The notes beneath the pieces are model-generated. The model ran no database searches, had not been told where the DNA came from, and saw nothing but the letters and a program-made list of their open reading frames with translations. Shown one piece after another: positions 26,715 to 40,159 of a stretch of DNA of 64,000 bases. The position numbers and the translations under genes were made by a program. How positions within the stretch are numbered: the first letter of the stretch is position 1; the number at the start of each line of letters is the position of its first letter. Source of the DNA: Begonia masoniana (Eukaryota > Streptophyta > Magnoliopsida > Cucurbitales > Begoniaceae); assembly GCA_022432975.1 (NCBI GenBank), contig CM039508.1, positions 46,651,646-46,715,645 on the forward strand, read 5' to 3'.

Positions 26715-29640
26715 GGCGACAGAGAGAAATTAAAGAGCAGTACAAGTTTCAGAAGATGATATGACCAGCAACTTGTTCAACTGATACAACATTGAATGCC
26801 TGAATGCTCAAATCACTTCTCCCGGCCAACAAAACATGAAAATTACAGAGAAAGATAGAGAGAGAAAGAGAGAGAGCCAGCAGGAATCGGCGAGGCAGAG
26901 CACATGGGGTGGGAGAGGAAGTAGGGAGATTTTTAGAAGATCTGAGGACGTGGGTCCACGGGAAAATGCCGACAGAAGTGTTTTCCTGTGAGAGTCTCAC
27001 TCACTTTTTACTTTCATCCTCCATTAATCTTCTTCTTCCTCGCTGAAGAAATGACAATTAATGGAATTGTTCTGAGGAGATGGTTGGTACAGTTGTGACG
27101 CCACTTTGCACTCTGCTTTCCCACACAACTTTTCTTATCTTACCATTCAAGACTACATACATACCTACGTACGTACATACATCATACATGCATGCATACA
27201 TATATTATATAATTATTTATTTACTATATTTGCTACAAATTATAAAATTTAAATTCTAGAATTTGAAATATTATTTTGGGTAATATATGTTTTTAGATTT
27301 ATAATTTATACGTCATTTCAATTTAATAATTGCTACAATAATTAATTTTTTTTCTCGTTATTATTTATCTGTCAGTTAAAATACTTAATTATAATAAAAT
27401 GATCGGAATAAATTTAATTATTTTAAGTTAAATAAAAAAAATTAACTAGTTTACTTTAAAAAATGATCTGAAATGAAATTTGATATATTTAAACTACATA
27501 TTTTGATTTATATAAATCTAATGTTTTTAAATTAATTTAAGTAATTAAAAAGCTATAATTAAATAGTTGAGAATTATGATTAGGTGGTGTTGATTTTTCA
27601 ATAATTGTTTGATCAAGTGTCATAGTCACTCACAGCTAATGCTATAATTATCATGGGATTAGATTAGCCTTTGACTCTTTTCAGTGGACACTCACTGGAC
27701 AGCTGTTGAGGTGGATTTTTTGAAGAAAAATAAATTTTTATTTTACATTAAAATTAAAATAAGTACAATAAGAATTAGTTACATTTAAAACTATTTATTC
27801 TATTGACCATATATAATTAATAGGATAATTAATAAAAAAATTAAACTACGAGGTCATTAGTAAATTAGGCCTTATACTATGTTTGTTAACAAAATCACCT
27901 TTAAACTATATTCTGTTAACAAAAAAATAATCATTATTGTCCAATTTTCTATTAAAAATTCAATTTGTCAACGTCCAAGATTCAATAGCAACGAGAGCCC
28001 AGTGTAGAAACATGTTTTGGTGCGTGTTCCTGCAGCAGAAGCATGTGCCATGTTGCGGGCGCCCTTGGCGTTCGTATACACAACATAAGAGGATCGTGAG
28101 TGTTCGGTGTTCAATAGCAGGCTCCCATTTTTAATGGAAAATTAGACGGTGATAATAGTTTTGTTAACGGAGTATAAAAACATAGTTTGAGAAACATATA
28201 TTCCTATTTTTCATTAAATTAAAGTAAGTACAATAACAATTAATTACATTTAAAAACTATTTATTCTATTGATCACGTAAAATTGATAGGATAAATAACT
28301 AAAAAAAATCTAAAACTATGACTTCATTAAAAAAAACTCGGTCTTAAATTATATTTGTTAACAAAATCACTCTTAAACTATGTTTCATTAACCAAAACAA
28401 CCATCATCGGCCAGTTTTCTGTTAAAATTCATTGTTGAGCGCACGAGATTCAATAGCGACTAGTTCCCAGTCCACAGACGTGTTTTTAGTGCTTGTTCTA
28501 GGCGGAAGCCCACGCCATGTCTCGGGCACCCTCGGCCAACATCGAGCATCGCAAGCGCTCAGTCCATAGACATGTTTTGGCGCTCACATAATGAATTTTT
28601 GACGAAAAATGGATCCCGATGATTGTTTGGTTAACAAAGTAGAAGTTAATGACGAGTTTGTTAATGACCATATAATTTAAGTATTTTTTTGTCACTTGCC
28701 CTAAATAATAATACGATTAAAATTACTTTCAAGTAATTAGAAATTCCAAGACTATTGATGTTACAACAAACAATTCTCTAATTTATTTTTAATTAATTTT
28801 CCAGATAAAATTGTTTAATTAGGTGATTATATGATAAAATAATATTAGATTCTTGAAAATGATTTATGTACTATAATGGACCATATCTTAAATCTTTGCT
28901 GGCCATAAAAAAGACATTTTGTCTATTTTGATTATTCGGAACATACCCGTTGTGGAAACGTTATTTTTTTTAAAGATTAATTAAATTAGATTAAAAATTA
29001 ATATTGTAAAATAATAAAATAGTTGACCTAGCTGTTGTTATAGTTGTTTACACGTTGCTAATATTTCTCCCCAATATTCCTTGACTTTTGAACTAATAAT
29101 TATAAGTTGTTACTTTAAAAGATTATCCTATATGTAATTAATTTATCCATTAATTAACATTATACGTACATTTTGGGAGGGTAAATAGGTAATTTTTGAC
29201 TTTCTGGCTGAAAGTTTCAACCACCCACAACGACAAAGAGGAGCTGCTTTTCTAGTGGTACGTCAAGAGGAGCTGGTTCTGCATTAACAATGTAGGGCCC
29301 CCCAATGCTCACGTTACAAAATTGTCTACTTTGCGCCAGAACGTGCATGAATTTGTTACTGAAATGTATTGTACAAGATAAGTAGGGTAACTCTATTTAT
29401 AAACAATGTATTTTTCACTCTTTCAAGTGATGTAAGATTGTGCACCCCCACTAGTATGGGCTAGACCCTCACAATGACTCACATTCCCTTCGCATAGCAG
29501 GCTTACACAAATACCACGTGAAACTTTGGTCATCGAATTCAAAGGTCTCTTATACTATTTTGTTATCGACTACGTCGAGAATCCGACGGTCATTGTGAAA
29601 CCCTAATAGCTAATGAACTATGTTGTTATAATCATCACTC
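26715..29640. other. CIP7 promoter side and AT-rich intergenic DNA
   Basis: Above the CIP7 start are purine-rich tracts (26850-26880) that may lie in the 5' UTR or promoter. 27160-27220 holds a short (ACGT/CATA)n-like stretch. Apart from the repeat pair described separately, I see no gene. Confidence 0.5.
27820..28690. repeat. Two adjacent copies of a ~400-450-bp repeat
   Basis: Both 27840-28200 and 28280-28690 contain, in order, 'tatatttgttaacaaaatca'-like text, 'attttctgttaaaa'-like text, 'gattcaatagc', a CG-rich core (…catgt…cgggc…cc…ggc) and 'gttaac.aag/agtataa'. A related piece lies at 20430-20510. No terminal inverted repeats could be fixed. The family is unknown. Confidence 0.6.
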
Positions 29641-30175
29641 ATAAGGCTCGAACGGAATTTAAAGCTTTCTTCTGCAGACGATCTCTAGAAGAAGAACTCC
29701 AAAAGCATATACATTTGTTTCGACGGTTGCTCTTCTGGTGAGGAAACTCTCCGACACCATGGAGTCTAAAATTCCGGCGATTTCTCTCGTCATGTGATGA
29801 GCTTTCTCCCATTTCAAGCTTGATTTAACCATGGTAGCTTCGCCTTCTCCGTAGATGAATCTCTCTAAGCTTCCGTTCGGCATGAACTAGTACACCATAA
29901 GAAGAACTCTCTTTTCCAGCACCATTTGATTAGTTTGACCAAGTTTTTGTGATGGAGGCAGCTGATTATTATGACTTCCGTGATGAATTCGTGCTTCCCT
30001 TGTCGGGAATCCTTTGAGATTCATTTGACGGAGACTTCTCTGTTGGATAAAATTCCTCGATACCATTCCAAACCTAGTTGTTCCGAGCTTGTTCTACCTG
30101 TTTTAGCTATGATAGTCGGAACTTTCGTGGAGCTATCAAAAACGCTTTATCTCGTCCTACATCCCAACATGCAAC
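29640..30175 (-). pseudogene. L-type lectin receptor-like kinase fragment
   Basis: Reading the minus strand across several frames gives, in order, LG..YRGILSNREVSVK (glycine loop to subdomain II), RQGKHEFITEV, LHHKNLVKLIKWC, MVY.FMPNGSLERFIYGEGE and, after a deletion, VETNVYAFGVLLLEIVCRRK (subdomain IX). These are kinase motifs of the lectin receptor kinase type. Stops and frame changes interrupt them, and the catalytic loop (HRD) and DFG are missing. No lectin or membrane segment is found beside it. This is a relic with no likely activity. Confidence 0.75.
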
Positions 30176-31241
30176 TCCCCATCGTTAGACTTTGCATATT
30201 GTTTTCTCCCGTAGAAGACGATCAAAGAAATCAACAAAATCATAGGACGACAATGGAAACTCCAATCAAAATCAACTTCGTCAACTTCTTGTTTTTAAAA
30301 GTACAAGGTTTATATTGGCGAAATCAAAGTACAAGGTTTGAATTAATAATTACGATTTCTTCATTCGAAAAGTTTGCATTAAGACATGTAGAGAAATCAA
30401 ATTATGAGTTCTTTTAAAAATATGTCGTATTAGTATCAGAAGAATTGAATCGAGAGTGTAAGGGTGAAGCTCCAACAACATGAATATATCTATAAACTTT
30501 ACGTTATTAATTTTAGGTAATTTTGTGTTTACATTTTAAGTTTACACTCTAATGTCACACGTTGACGTATCATTTACATGTCATTCACTTGTTAATACAA
30601 TTAATATATTATAATATAAATATTTAAATAATAAATTACATGAATCAATTTAAAAAAGGCTTAAAGTTAGAGATTTATCAATAGGTAATGTTGCTCCCGT
30701 ACATAACCCAAGTGCTACCACGATACTAATAAAAAAGATGGTTGTCGTTACTAGACAACAAAATAGATTTTGGAATTTTACGTGTACCACAAAAAAAGCA
30801 TGAGATAAAAGCATATTGGCAGGTAATTGTGAGGTTCTAATTCTTGACTAGAGCGGACACCAAAGACTTATGTCCTTCCATCCCTTGGATAGTTAGAGAG
30901 GGAAGGCGGAGCCCTTTTTGGTTAAAATGTATCTAATGAATTAGGAGTTTAATAAATCTTGTTTAGCAAAAAGACTGACATTCTTTCCTCATATATCAAT
31001 CAGATAATCACTTGTTCACAAACCTTAATGATTGAGTGACAAGTAAACCTTAATGATTGAGTGACAAGTAAGTTCTGCTTTAAAATATGAGAAATTACAT
31101 TCTTAGAGCAAATTGAAATTGTGGGTTACAAGTTTGATTTAGCTTCTTAGGTGAATAGTCTTTCATGTATCACAACTTAAATGACCTTTGGGATCTACTA
31201 CTAGGGTTCGACCTCGGCCACATATCCTATCAATCAAAATG
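30176..31241. other. Intergenic, no gene seen
   Basis: AT-rich. 30290-30355 holds a weak match to the foldback-element ends ('agtacaaggtttgaattaataattac'-like). A short direct repeat 'accttaatgattgagtgaca' occurs twice at 31020-31070. Confidence 0.5.
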
Positions 31242-31246
31242 AAGTG

Positions 31247-31415
31247 TGTTAGCATATATTATTATTATAATTAATGTTTTGAGGGTATTTTAGTCTTTGA
31301 GTATTTTAGTTTTTGATTATTCTCTTTGTTTACCCTAACTATATAAACTTCTTTAAGTGTATCTTTTGTTTTTTAAGTGTTAATGAGCAATCTCTATTTT
31401 CTCTATATTTCTTCA
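31247..31415 (+). repeat. 5' LTR of the Copia element
   Basis: Starts tgttagcatatatta and ends …tttcttca, 169 bases, with a TATA-like 'ctatataaactt' at about 31340. The matching halves of the 3' LTR are at 41035-41081 and 41448-41575. Confidence 0.9.
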
Positions 31416-31429
31416 TGGTATCAGAGCAC

Positions 31430-31930
31430 GACGATCTTTAGGGTTTCAGTGAACAGTGCTCGTGAACAGTACCCGAATGACGAACAGTGCGATTTCTTGA
31501 AAAGTACCGTGAATGATGAACAATGCGTGAATTGTGAACAGTGTGTGAACAGTACCGATGAACAGTGCCTTATGTTTGATTCGAGTCGGGTATTTGTGTT
31601 AGTTCGTGAACAGTACTGTGGCCTATATTTGATTGGATTCGGGTATTTGTTCTTGCATATGGTATTTTTTATTTCCCCATTTTGATTCGTTATTGCGGGT
31701 TTGCGTTTCTTTGATTGGATTCGGTTGTTTTAGTTGGATTCTATTGATTTTGTTATTTGGGGATTATTGTTGGATTCAGTTGTTTTGGTTGGACTATTTG
31801 TGGATTCTGCTGATTTGAGAATTATTTGGAGATTATTGTTGGATTCGGTTGTTTTGGTTGGACTATTTGTGAATTCTGTTGATTTGGAAATTATTTTGGG
31901 ATTATTAGATTCATCCATGTTTAAGCAGTT
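31430..31930 (+). repeat. Copia leader with GAACAGT motifs and a ~66-bp tandem repeat
   Basis: GAACAGT recurs many times at 31450-31615. At 31767-31900 a unit with 'ttggattcggttgttttggt' and 'tggactatttgtg' occurs twice or more. This lies where gag should begin, and gag is not recognisable. Confidence 0.7.
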
Positions 31931-34004
31931 TCTTGCCTCACAACTCATGCTATGTCGGCTGCCTCTCATAAAGGTTTGTCTTCGTCTGGTTCCTCAGGTG
32001 TATCATCTTCGTTATGGGTCTTGGATTCAGGTGTCTCTCATCATATGTCTCATAATTTATCTTCTTTTGCTTCCTTATCTCTCAATCCTTCTGTATCAAT
32101 TATGACTGCTAATGGCACCTCTATGTCATTAGTAGGTGTTGGTTCTATTGTTGCATCTCATGTGTTTCTTTCTGATATTTATTATATTCATAATCTTATT
32201 CTCAGTCTTATTTCTGTTAGTCAATTATGTGAGTCTGGATACTTAGTCTCATTTTCTTCATCCACTTGTTCCGTACAGGATCCGTGCTCTTAGAAAGTAA
32301 TTGGAACAGGCCGTAGGCAGAGGGGACTCTATGTTTTGGATCAACTCAAAGTATCAGATGTCGCAACTTCTGGTGTGGATTTGTTTTCTTTTCGTTTGAG
32401 TCGTTTGTCTTCTGATTTTTATTTATGGCATTCTCGTTTAGGTCATGTTTCAGCGTTTCGTTTGCAGTTTTTTGATGTCATGGTTGTAAACTAGCCAAAT
32501 TTTCAGTCTTACCTTTTTCTAAAAGTCTTTATTCTTCTTTTGCTCCATTTGATTTTGTCAATTCTGATATTGAGGACCCTCTCTTGTTCCAACAAAAGGG
32601 GGGTTCAAAATATTATATTTCGTTTGTCGATAATTGCACTCGTTATACCTGGGTTTACCTTATGAAATGTAGGTACGATTATCTTACCATTTTCACCAAC
32701 TTTAGGCTCTTGTAAAAACGCAACACTTAGCTGTCATCAAGTGTTTTCGTTATAATTTGGGAGGTGAATACACTTTTAACGATTTTTCTCATTTACTTAC
32801 TTCTTATGGGACTATACATCAAACCTTATGTACTGACACCCCTTAAAAAAATTGAGTTGTTAGAAGAAAACATCGACATCTTGTTGAAACAGCCCGCTCG
32901 TTCTTGTTGTCAGCCAATGTTCCTAGTGAGTTTTGGGGCGAAGCGATTCTTACCGTTGTTCATGTGATTAATATAATTCCAACCTTTCATAATTCTGGTT
33001 TGTCTCCATTTGAAAAGTTGTATGGGCATGTACCTGATTATTTCTCCTTGCGAGTCTTTGATTATACTTGTTTTGTTCTTTAACCACACGTCAAGCGTAA
33101 TAAATTGTACTCTCGATCTGTCATTTGTGCTTTTCTGGGTTATGATGTTGGTCAAAAGGGATATCGTTGTTGTAACGACCCAAAACTAAGCCGAGACAGA
33201 ATACATAACTTCATGACTTGTTTATACTTTTACACGTGAAAACTAAGGATATATCTTCTTTTTTCTTTTCAAGGAAAACTCGTGGACTTTCAACTCAGGC
33301 AACATAACTCAGTCATTTGAATCTTAAAACAAGTACTTGTAAACTTTTTCTTTAAAAACTCGTAAACAGGTAAAAGAACAACAAACTAAAACCTTAAATT
33401 CTCAGAACTCGACTCTTTCATATATCTAACAACGTAGTAATCCTTAGAGTTAGACGACATAAAATCGGGAACAATCTTGCTCATAAAATCAATCAACTTA
33501 ATTGTCTTCTGACTACTTTGGCATTTTCGTCCACTGATTGTTAAACATTAACGCTCTCTGATCAATTGGCTTCATCGTCCACAGACTACGTTCATAGACA
33601 TACTTAATTTATCGTCCACAGACCACGTGACGTACTCGTCCACGGTCCACGTGACTACTTACTCACGGGTTGCTTAATCTTATCGTCCACAGACCAACGT
33701 CCATAGACTTATTTAAGCTTATCGTCCATAGACCACGTGATACCCACATGACTTCATCATTCCAACTCTGGACGACTACTTTAGACGACAACTTTGGACG
33801 ACTGTTTTGGACAACTGTCTTCACTTATCAAATCCTACCTCAACTATGGACGATGACTCATTCATAACTTTGGACGACTATTTTCACTTACAAAACAGAA
33901 CACATAGACAACTGATCAATCGCCCTCCCAGGCGAACGTTCGGCTAACTCTCTGGAACTAACTCTACAAGTAACCTCACATCTCAATTCACATAAATCAT
34001 CTTT

Positions 34005-35373
34005 TAACATAAAACTTAACATACGTAGTGGAATACTTAAGAAAAACAGATGAATCTTTAGTCTAAAAAAAACCTCTTTAAACATGAAATTGTATCAGAC
34101 AATCCCAGTATTCTTCATCATAAGGAAACTTTATTTTACTGATACTTCAATATCATAAACCTTACTAAAACATGTTACGAGCAACACTCCACGGGTTAAA
34201 ATCGCTTCCCAGCCACATAATCCACGCCATGAGCATCATCCAGCAACCAAACTTAAACATCATCATTCGGTTTGAAGTCCTCACCTTCCAACTCGTCACC
34301 TACATCATAAGGTTTAAACTATAAACCTAATACTTAGTAAGGAGTACAATATATAGTACTCATGAATGCATGCTTTGAAAGAAATCATGATCATGTTCTT
34401 ATCTCGTACCTTACATGACATATACATATTCTTACTCATTGATTCATTGTGTGCGTGTACATGGTCCTCTCGGACAGAAATCATGGTCCAATGAATGGAC
34501 AGTGACATATACATGTTCTTTTACTCGTTCTTGTTCTTCTCATGTTCTTGTTTTTTTCATGTTCTTTTCATCATTTACATAACATGGATCAGGGAGGGTT
34601 TGTGCCGAAGGAGGTAGGTAGAGTGCGGGTACATGGTGTAATGTCCCCTAATTCCTAAGCCTTAAAATCCCCGTAAACTTTTTTTTTTTTTAACATAAAA
34701 CTTAACATACGTAGTGGAATACTTAAGAAAAACAGATGAATCTTTAGTCTAAAAAAAACCTCTTTAAACATGAAATTGTATCAGACAATCCCAGTATTCT
34801 TCATCATAAGGAAACTTTATTTTACTGATACTTCAATATCATAAACCTTACTAAAACATGTTACGAGCAACACTCCACGGGTTAAAATCGCTTCCCAGCC
34901 ACATAATCCACGCCATGAGCATCATCCAGCAACCAAACTTAAACATCATCATTCGGTTTGAAGTCCTCACCTTCCAACTCGTCACCTACATCATAAGGTT
35001 TAAACTATAAACCTAATACTTAGTAAGGAGTACAATATATAGTACTCATGAATGCATGCTTTGAAAGAAATCATGATCATGTTCTTATCTCGTACCTTAC
35101 ATGACATATACATATTCTTACTCATTGATTCATTGTGTGCGTGTACATGGTCCTCTCGGACAGAAATCATGGTCCAATGAATGGACAGTGACATATACAT
35201 GTTCTTTTACTCGTTCTTGTTCTTCTCATGTTCTTGTTTTTTTCATGTTCTTTTCATCATTTACATAACATGGATCAGGGAGGGTTTGTGCCGAAGGAGG
35301 TAGGTAGAGTGCGTGTACATGGTGTAATGTCCCCTAATTCCTAAGCCTTAAAATCCCCGTAAACTTTTTTTTT
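34005..35373. repeat. 686-bp tandem duplication spanning an LTR insertion junction
   Basis: 34005-34690 and 34691-35373 are nearly the same at an offset of 686. Each unit contains outer-LTR sequence, then the target-site catgg, then the first ~50 bases of the inner LTR (tgtaatgtcccctaattcc…). The unit ends meet at 'ttttaacat', present at both breakpoints. The duplication must therefore follow the inner LTR insertion. Confidence 0.9.
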
Positions 35374-38300
35374 TAACATTAAGTAAATTTTGACTTTAAT
35401 AACTTTAAATCGAAGTCTAAGTCGTTGAAATCGCGTGAAAATCATTTAAAAAAATAATATTTAAAATAAAACTTCAGAAAACAATTGGAAAAGGGGCAAA
35501 ATCGCCCGAACAGCAAATTAACATAGGCGATCAATCGCCCCTTCAATAGCCGATCGATTGGCTGAAACAGCCGATCGATCGGCCAGCGTTCTGTTTCCAG
35601 AACGCCTTGGCCAGCGGGGGCGCCGATCGATCGCCCTCACTGGCGATCGATCGGCACACTCTCTGGATTTTGAATTCCAGAGAGCTGCCATCCATTCTTC
35701 GTTTCCGTTCATTCCACCTGCATACTTCACACCTCTAGCTTCTCCCCCTTCGTTTTTCTCTACATCAAACTACAATAACACACTTTCATCACAAAACTCT
35801 TCAACCCGCACATTTTTCTCCAAACTAACAATCGCTTAAACCGGCTCGATACATACTTGAAAACATAATAAAATTTCACGAAAACGAACTGCGTGGGTCG
35901 GTTTGAAAACTAACCATATCCTTACGAATTTAAAACTCCCAAGCAGTTCCAGTATACTTCCGAATCAAAACATCACTTCCTATACGTTCATATACCTTAA
36001 CATTAACATCACAACTTATCATTTCATACATTTTCCATAAAACTATCCAGAAAACGTCATTAACCTAACATAACCATTTCGTACAATTTCCATTCAACCT
36101 ACCCAAAATACCTATACTCGGATTCCCACGGGTCAAAATCGCGTCGACTGATCAGCACACTCCCACGGGCACCCTTCTTCAACCTGCGTGTTCTCTAACG
36201 GAGGAACGCCCTTCTCACCTGTATCGAGTTCGCCTACACCATAGAGACACCTATGAGAATAAATCTCAGTAAATTCTACGTAAGTGACAATGCATGAACA
36301 TGTATATGTAATTTTCATAAACTTTCGTGCATTCATTTCATTTATCAGTTCGTGTTAGTCATCACATTTCAGTCGTCTCATTTCAGTCGTCTCATTTCAA
36401 TCGTCTTAGTCGTCGCATTTTAGTCATCTTAGCCATCTCATTTTTGTCGTCTCTTTAAGTCATCACATTTCATTTTCTTTTGTGAAATTCATGCATAAAT
36501 CCATTTTTCATGACATTTGTAAAATGATGATGCATGACAGTAAAAGCGTAAAAGCGTAACATAAACATACATCGTGCGTACCATCAAAACAATACAAACA
36601 CAACTTATAAAACAACTAACCCTAAACTACTCAACCAAAGTATATAAACATAAATATTACCAAATAATCCTTAACATCAAAACTCGTCATATGGTGTAGG
36701 CCAATCGGCCACAATAAGTCACGAGAACTTACCTCGCGTCCTTAGCAAAACACGCTCAGAGTCCAAAACGCCTTAGTCTCGTCAATTCAGACAACCTAAT
36801 AATAAATACAAGTTCATAATATAAACTTCAAGCATCAATTAAAAATCTCGAAATTGCACAACTTTCTACTTAACTTCATCTAACCATCAATAAGACAATT
36901 TAACACAAAACAAACCAATTCAGCATAGTAAACTTCCAACTTGAAACCAAAAATATAACTAAGGTATTTGAATAAAATCTTATACATCAACCTTATATTC
37001 CCAGCCAATCAGTTTTGAGTCACATTCACACCAACAATTTAATTCAACATCTTAAATAGCTCGAAGTTCATTCAACTAACAAAACTCAACAATTTTTCTT
37101 CAATATTCTCGGATTTGGCCCTTAAAATTGGCTTAACTTTAAATCTCAATAACTCCCTCAATTTTTATCCGTTTTCAACGATTCAACATGTTTTGGAAAC
37201 CTCATTCTGTCTATTTTAACATGGTGAAAGCCATTTATCAAAAACCAAACTCGATAAATGGCAGAAATTCGAAGACCTGAACTGCCCTTAAAATTTTCTT
37301 TAAAATTTTGCCCTAACTTTGAAAATTTATAACTTCTTCTAAAAATATCAAAACGACTTGATTCCAAAGGTTATGGCTTCCTTAAAGTGTCTAATATAAC
37401 ATACCAAAACATTTTTTAAAATAGAAGTCGATAGATTTGCCAAAAATTGAGAAACCCGAAACTGCCCTGCACATAACCCAAATTTCCAGTTTTTGTGAAA
37501 CTTTCAACCAACTTCAAAATTTCACAACAATTCCAATTTAAATCCGAATTCGATAATTCCAAATGTCATGTAAACCTTAGGGAGTCTAGTTTCTAATAGC
37601 CAAATCCATTTTAAAACCCAACATCAATAGCCTAGCCGAATTTCACAAAAAAAAAAACAGAGACTTCTCCCAAAAATTTTCCAGATTTCATAATGCATCA
37701 ACAAATCTTTACACCTTAACCAATACTATCACACATATGCTTTCCTAATATGTTAAAGCATCGCTCTGAAGGAGAAACAGCAAGGAACTCAACATTTTCG
37801 TGCTTCCCTATAATATCCACAAAACTCTAACTTAACTTTCTCAACTCATCCATACCACACCAATACCTTCCTCTAATTTAGAAAACTAAATACCCATTAG
37901 AATCAAAGAAAACTAACCTTAATCTGAAGAAAAATGGAGAGGAATCGCCGGAGAGAGGCAACAGAGACTTCTCCCAAAAATTTTCCAGATTTCATAATGC
38001 ATCAACAAATCTTTACACCTTAACCAATACTATCACACATATGCTTTCCTAATATGTTAAAGCATCGATTAGAAGGAGAAAACAGCAAGGAAACTCAACA
38101 TTTTCGTGCTTCCCTATAATCTCCACAAAACTCTAACTTAAACTTTCTCAAAACTCATCCATACCCACACCAATACCTTCCTCTAATTTAGAAAACTAAA
38201 TACCCATTAGAAATCAAAGAAAACTAACCTTAATCTGAAGAAAATGGAGAGGAATCGCCGGAGAGAGGAGCTCTCTTGCCTGATGCCTCCGCCTAGAGAG

Positions 38301-38645
38301 GGAAAAGAAAGAGGGAAATGGCTTTTTAGTCTTTCCCACGTAAAACACCCACTTTTTAACCTTTTAATCCCTTCATTTTTTTTTTATTCAAAGTTACTTT
38401 TATGCCCTTGCTTAATTAAACCTTAAACTTAACAATTAATTCACCCACTCTTCTTTCATTAAATTTACTCACTTTCACCCCATTTCTTTTATTTACTTTC
38501 TCACCAATTATCTCTACCGTTTTTTTTTTAATTTCCTTTCATTAAATTTACTCATTAATCCAAATATTCACGATCACTTCATTTCCACAATATAAAATTC
38601 TCGTACATTCGTACAAATCGAACCACTAAATTCTCGGGTGCTACA
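35323..38645 (-). mobile_element. Inner solo-LTR-like element with a CATGG target duplication
   Basis: Begins tgtaatgtcccc and ends tctcgggtgctaca, with catgg at 35318-35322 (also at 34632-34636) and 38646-38650. Read on the minus strand, the region around 36680-36760 and 36180-36270 matches 58570-58640 and 59130-59210 of the LTR at 57609-60132: gaggtaagttctcgtga, a ggccgatt.gcctacacc block, and ctcataggtgtct.tatggtgtagg. At 35525-35655 there is a cluster of palindromic cgatcgatcg sites. A 304-bp internal duplication is present. No coding domains. Confidence 0.87.
37657..38268. repeat. ~304-bp tandem duplication inside the inner LTR
   Basis: 37657-37960 and 37961-38268 match closely from 'acagagacttctcccaaaaa' to 'ggaatcgccggagagagg', with small gaps of one to a few bases. 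Confidence 0.9.
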
Positions 38646-40159
38646 CATGGCCCCCTTACGGGGGCAGAAATCTTGGTCCCTTTCTGGACAGTGACATTGT
38701 CAAACCGCCCCCAACCCTCACTTAATCATGGTTGCATACATTTCATATTCATATCTCATTCATAAGAAAAGCATATACATAAAAATTTTTCGTATTCTTG
38801 GAAGACAAATCATGATGCAGGAGCATTAATACACTTAAATCATCAGACTATGGAAAAAATCATACTTCAGGTAACATATCATAACATTAACCCAAAGATC
38901 ATACTAGAACAGACAATTTCATAAACAGAATCCAGACATCAGAGACAAAACTAACCTAATACCCTTGTGATGTAGGTGCACTTCTCTTTAGACCTTCTTC
39001 AACTAGGGTATTTCACATTACAATGTTAAAATCAATCCTAGATATTCTGAAATCAAAACCGGCTAAGTTCCTAAGTAAGGTAACCTCCTAAGAATTTAGT
39101 TCATAGTTATTAGGCATTCCATTGAACACCTTGAGTGCATATCTTAATTTCCAAAAGCATCAATGGCATTTTAAATCCTTCAACCACCAGAACTTAAACC
39201 AACATTCAGTATTTCTCAACCTGCTATCTCCAACAATCACAAATGCACCATTCGTAGTTATTAATACGAAAATCCTACGAATGCTACCATTGTTCTAACA
39301 TTAGCCGATTCTAGAATCTCAAACATTAACCAAATGACTACCCCTAACTCGTAGATCTAATAATGAATCATTTAAACCTTACCTAGGGTTCAATGCTCGG
39401 AGGAATGAACGAAGAATCGACCGCTGGTGGAGGGTGAATCGCCGGCTGGGAGAATAAATGCCGAGGGGAAATTTGGAGGAGAGGGAGTTGGCTACATGAA
39501 ACAGGGTGAGAACTTTTTCATTTTCTATTTATATCAATTAAAATTAACTTATTTACAATTTTTGCCATTACCTAATTTTTCTCTTAAAACAAGTAATATC
39601 CGTCATCTTAAGACTTCGTAAATTTTCACATTCTACAAGTCATCCCAAAATTATTCACGGGATAATTACCTGACGACGTGCTGGTTGTTACAGCTGTTTT
39701 GATCCTGTTAGTCAAAAATTGTACGTCTCTCGTCATGTTGTGCTTTTAGAACATATTTTCTTCTTCTCTATTCTTACTAGTTCACATCATATGACTCCGT
39801 CAGATCTCATTCGCATTAATCCTTTCGATATTGACAATAAGGAAGCTGCTCCTACTGATAGATCGACATAGTCTGATACTGTGGTTCTCGAGACATCTAC
39901 CTCTCATTCTTCTACTCCTACGACCACTCAATCAACTTCTGAGATTACGAATGTTCGTCCACTTCGTCAGTCCATTCAACCTCGTAAGTCTACTAAACTA
40001 CCTGATTTTGCTTACTCTTCCTATTATAGTTCTTTTGCTTCATTTGTTGCTTATGTTCATTGTCTTTCTGAGCATTTGTCCTACAGAAAGGCTGTTCGTG
40101 ATCCACTTTGGTAGGATGCTATGACTGGGGAACTTACTGCTCTTCATCAGACTCATACA

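Larger units (their letters stand above)
33171..39692 (-). mobile_element. Long solo-LTR-like element inserted in the Copia integrase region
   Basis: Begins tgtaacgaccc and ends tggttgttaca. The flanks are gttgt (33166-33170) and gctgt (39693-39697), a 5-bp duplication with one change. Joining the flanks restores the Copia reading CRY/RC-FDPVS. The element itself is interrupted by a second LTR (35323-38645) and a tandem duplication; its own length would be about 2.5 kb. Its motifs, including inverted 'gatgtaggtgacga' near 34300, match the other long LTRs, read on the minus strand. It carries gcgaacgttcggc near 33930. No gag/pol. Confidence 0.85.

Noticed and set aside
34314..35200. Two identical 66-codon frames
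   Set aside because: Copies created by the 686-bp tandem duplication within LTR sequence, not paralogous genes.
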